A DNA stretch of 64,000 nucleotides from Chloroflexota bacterium. Lineage in GTDB: Bacteria > Chloroflexota > Anaerolineae > UBA4142. Both the position numbers and the translations under genes were made by a program. The stretch is taken from assembly GCA_023381515.1 (NCBI GenBank), contig JAMCQI010000041.1:1-64000 (forward strand), written 5' to 3'. The notes under the pieces are model-generated. The model searched no databases. It was not told the origin of the DNA and saw only the letters and a list, made by a program, of their open reading frames with translations. Positions 62,006 to 64,000 of the stretch are shown one piece after another (the first letter of the stretch is position 1; every line of letters begins with the position of its first letter).

Positions 62006-63154
62006 ATGGTTGAATCAATGCGAATTGCGGTTGTAGGTATTCGAGGCGTCCCCGCTAACTTCGGCGGTTCGGAGACCGCTGTCGAGGAGATCGGCGCCCG
62101 ACTCGTGGCACGCGGGCATCAGGTGACGGTGTACTGCCGTGAGCACCACGACTCGCTGCACGGCCACAGGGATTACAAAGGGATGAGGCGCGTCGTACTG
62201 CCCTCCCTAAACACACTCAACCTCGACCTAATGAGCCACAGTTTCTTATGTCTTCTTCACATGGCTCGTGAGGAATTCGACATAGTTCACTTTCATGGAG
62301 TGGGGAACGCTCTTTTGCTCCCGCTCTTCAGATTGACCGGCCGCCGAGCAAAATCGCTCCTTGTGGTAGATGGGCCCGATTGGCGCCGCCCCAAGTGGGG
62401 TAGGATGGCAAGACTGGCCTTCAAAGCTTCTTTTCCCATGGCCGCTCGGATGGCTGATGAAATCATTTCGGATAACATTCAAGTCCAAGAGTTGTTCCTC
62501 AAAAATTATGGGCGGGGAACCCCTTTGGTTGGTTATGGAGCCGATCTCAACAGACCCAGCACATATGGCGCCCTGCAAAAGCAAGGTTTGGAAGCGGGCA
62601 AGTACATCTTGCAGGTCGGAGCGCTGGTGCCCGACAAGGGCGCTCATGTGCTTGTGGAAGCATACAAGCAGATCCGGACCGATTGGCCGCTTGTTATTGT
62701 GGGCGACTCTCCCTACGCGACTGCATACAAGGCAGCCGTGCGAAGCACAAAGGATTCGCGAATACGCTTCCTGGGGTACGTTTACGGACTAGAGTACCGC
62801 GAGCTTCTTGCAAACTGCGGCCTATACATCCACCCGCTACTCGTAGATGGGACCTCTCCAGCCCTGTTGCAGGCCATGGCTTATGGCTGCTGCATCATCG
62901 CGAGCGACCTGCCCGAAATAGACGGTACCCTGGCCGACACGGGGCCGCGATTCAGAACCGGTGATGCCAACAGCTTGCGAGAGCAAATCGCGCTCATGCT
63001 AGATCATCCAGACCGTGCACGGCAGTTCGGGGAGAAAGCGCGCAGCCGCGTTATAGCGTACTTCGATTGGGACCAAGTGACCAACCAGTACGAGCAGCTC
63101 TCAAGGGAGCTCTGCGGTCTTTCGTCGAGCCCAGGCCTCATGCACGCCGCTTAA
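62006..63154 (+). CDS. GT4 glycosyltransferase with DUF1972-type N-terminus
   Basis: A 382-residue GT-B enzyme. The N-terminus RIAVVGIRGVPANFGGSET is the DUF1972 type seen in rhamnosyltransferases and capsule transferases. VGALVPDKGAHVLVEAY and the loop LVDGTSPALLQAMAYGC follow. The likely start is ATG 62006 or the in-frame ATG 12 nt later, just before RIAVVG. It precedes the priming transferase by 42 nt. Confidence 0.87.
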   Translation: MVESMRIAVVGIRGVPANFGGSETAVEEIGARLVARGHQVTVYCREHHDSLHGHRDYKGMRRVVLPSLNTLNLDLMSHSFLCLLHMAREEFDIVHFHGVGNALLLPLFRLTGRRAKSLLVVDGPDWRRPKWGRMARLAFKASFPMAARMADEIISDNIQVQELFLKNYGRGTPLVGYGADLNRPSTYGALQKQGLEAGKYILQVGALVPDKGAHVLVEAYKQIRTDWPLVIVGDSPYATAYKAAVRSTKDSRIRFLGYVYGLEYRELLANCGLYIHPLLVDGTSPALLQAMAYGCCIIASDLPEIDGTLADTGPRFRTGDANSLREQIALMLDHPDRARQFGEKARSRVIAYFDWDQVTNQYEQLSRELCGLSSSPGLMHAA

Positions 63155-63196
63155 AAGACCTACCTCCCTTGAGTCCGCGATCGAGGACAACCTACC

Positions 63197-64000
63197 ATGC
63201 TCCGACAATTCAGCATTCAACGAGTAATCTTCTTCTTCGGCCTAGACTGGCTCGGAACATTGGGTATGATGTTGCTTGCCGGGCTGGTCAGGGGGGAATT
63301 GGGCATTTTACCCCAGCCGATCACCGACGCGCTGCAGCTTTTGCGGATTCCGCTATGGTTGGGGGAAGTCAGGAATGTGCAAGAGAGCATTCTGCCCCAA
63401 GTGCTCGTCATTGTGGCTGTCATTTGGCCGTGTTTCTTTGTGGTCTTTTCGGTTTATGATGGGCGTCGCAATGACAGCCTGAAGGCCGAGTTGATTAACG
63501 TCTTCCTGGCGGTCTGTGTTTCGACAGTGACGCTGGCCGGCGTATTATATCTCACGTACCGCGAGACCTCGCGTGTTCTCTTCGTACTCTTTTTCTTTAT
63601 GGATGTGGTCTTGCTCCTTGGGGTCCGCGTGGTGCTTTGGACGTATCGGCTGAACTGGAGAGTCGGTCATGAGTCCCAACGTCGCCCTGTTATCGTGGTG
63701 GGAGCCGGGCCGGTGGGCAGGAATGTCGTGGAGGAACTCCGGAAATATTCGTGGGCCCACATCGACCTGATTGGGTACTTGGATGATGATCCGGAAAAGC
63801 AAGGAGCGCAAGTTGCGGGCCTCCTGGTTTTGGGGAGACTTGATCAAGTCTCGGCGATCATCGACGCATATCGTGTTCAGGATGCGGTGGTCGCACTCCC
63901 CTTACATGCGCATGATCGGATTGTGGAGATATGCCAGGCATTGCAGCAACGCTCCGTGCATGTTCATGTCATACCTGATCTTTTTGCACTTTCGTTTCCA
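63197..64000 (+). CDS. polyprenyl-phosphate glycosyl-1-phosphate transferase, partial
   Basis: 268 residues are visible; the gene runs off the window end. Three to four N-terminal membrane helices (about 10-30, 73-95, 107-125 and 130-150) are followed by a Rossmann-like CoA-binding domain beginning PVIVVGAGPVGRNVVEEL and continuing through YLDDDPEKQG. This is the N-terminal half of WbaP/WcaJ-type priming transferases (about 460-480 residues); the catalytic C-terminal domain is outside the window. It would place the first sugar phosphate on undecaprenyl phosphate, so the locus has two priming transferases, counting the fusion at 37.6 kb. Confidence 0.85.
   Translation, partial: MLRQFSIQRVIFFFGLDWLGTLGMMLLAGLVRGELGILPQPITDALQLLRIPLWLGEVRNVQESILPQVLVIVAVIWPCFFVVFSVYDGRRNDSLKAELINVFLAVCVSTVTLAGVLYLTYRETSRVLFVLFFFMDVVLLLGVRVVLWTYRLNWRVGHESQRRPVIVVGAGPVGRNVVEELRKYSWAHIDLIGYLDDDPEKQGAQVAGLLVLGRLDQVSAIIDAYRVQDAVVALPLHAHDRIVEICQALQQRSVHVHVIPDLFALSFP

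Overview
The window looks like a chromosomal piece of a GC-rich, free-living bacterium, most likely a member of the Chloroflexota (Anaerolineae-like, probably from a metagenome). No rRNA or marker gene is present, so this is an inference. It rests on secreted proteins ending in a short YLPLL/YFPLV tail, a cell-wall-active GH18-CE4-GT2 fusion, archaeal-type class I aldolase next to a PPi-type phosphofructokinase, many GTG/TTG starts, and intergenic spacers filled with 7-9 bp tandem repeats and palindromes. I found no tRNA, rRNA, CRISPR array, transposase or phage gene.

Layout. 0.4-4.2 kb: a 1271-residue chitinase-like/deacetylase/glycosyltransferase fusion. 4.5-5.0 kb: a cold-shock gene with a clear promoter, leader hairpin and terminator. 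5.1-9.5 kb: a creatininase-family hydrolase divergent from a PAS sensor kinase, a receiver-like protein and a zinc-ribbon/VWA protein. 9.6-13.9 kb: SNF2 helicase plus SWIM protein. 14.0-15.9 kb: a MarR-GNAT fusion and a DMT exporter. 16.2-17.5 kb: a BatA-like membrane VWA protein. 17.7-20.5 kb: a compact flavin redox operon (FMN-binding protein, ApbE flavin transferase, NqrB/RnfD-FNR fusion). 20.7-21.3 kb: a truncated MalT-like ATPase. 21.3-23.5 kb: phosphofructokinase and aldolase. 23.7-25.4 kb: a radical SAM gene behind two decayed ferredoxin genes with an elaborate leader. 25.6-27.7 kb: a NarL-type two-component pair. 28-31.9 kb: a MacAB-like export operon. 32-36 kb: a large secreted FG-GAP/Ig-like protein. 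36.4-37.4 kb: a HEPN/MNT toxin-antitoxin pair.

From 37.5 kb to the right edge the window is mostly a surface-polysaccharide locus on the + strand. It begins with a GT2/priming-transferase fusion, an arylsulfotransferase-like secreted protein and a structured leader region. It continues with a nucleotide-sugar block (acyltransferase, epimerase/reductase, RfbF, RfbG, RfbH, FNR-type reductase, SDR, TPP enzyme) whose composition predicts a CDP-3,6-dideoxyhexose, probably C-branched like yersiniose. It ends with glycosyltransferases of families 2, CgeB-like, 10, 17 and 4, a Wzx flippase, a Wzy/ligase, a TPR protein interrupted by an in-frame amber codon, and a second priming transferase cut by the window end. 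Genes in this part are often coupled by 4-nt stop/start overlaps.

Strong sigma70-like promoters can be read before several units. Several are followed by terminator-like hairpins inside the leader, which suggests attenuation is common here. Gene calls are based on motif reading only; no database search or folding was run.
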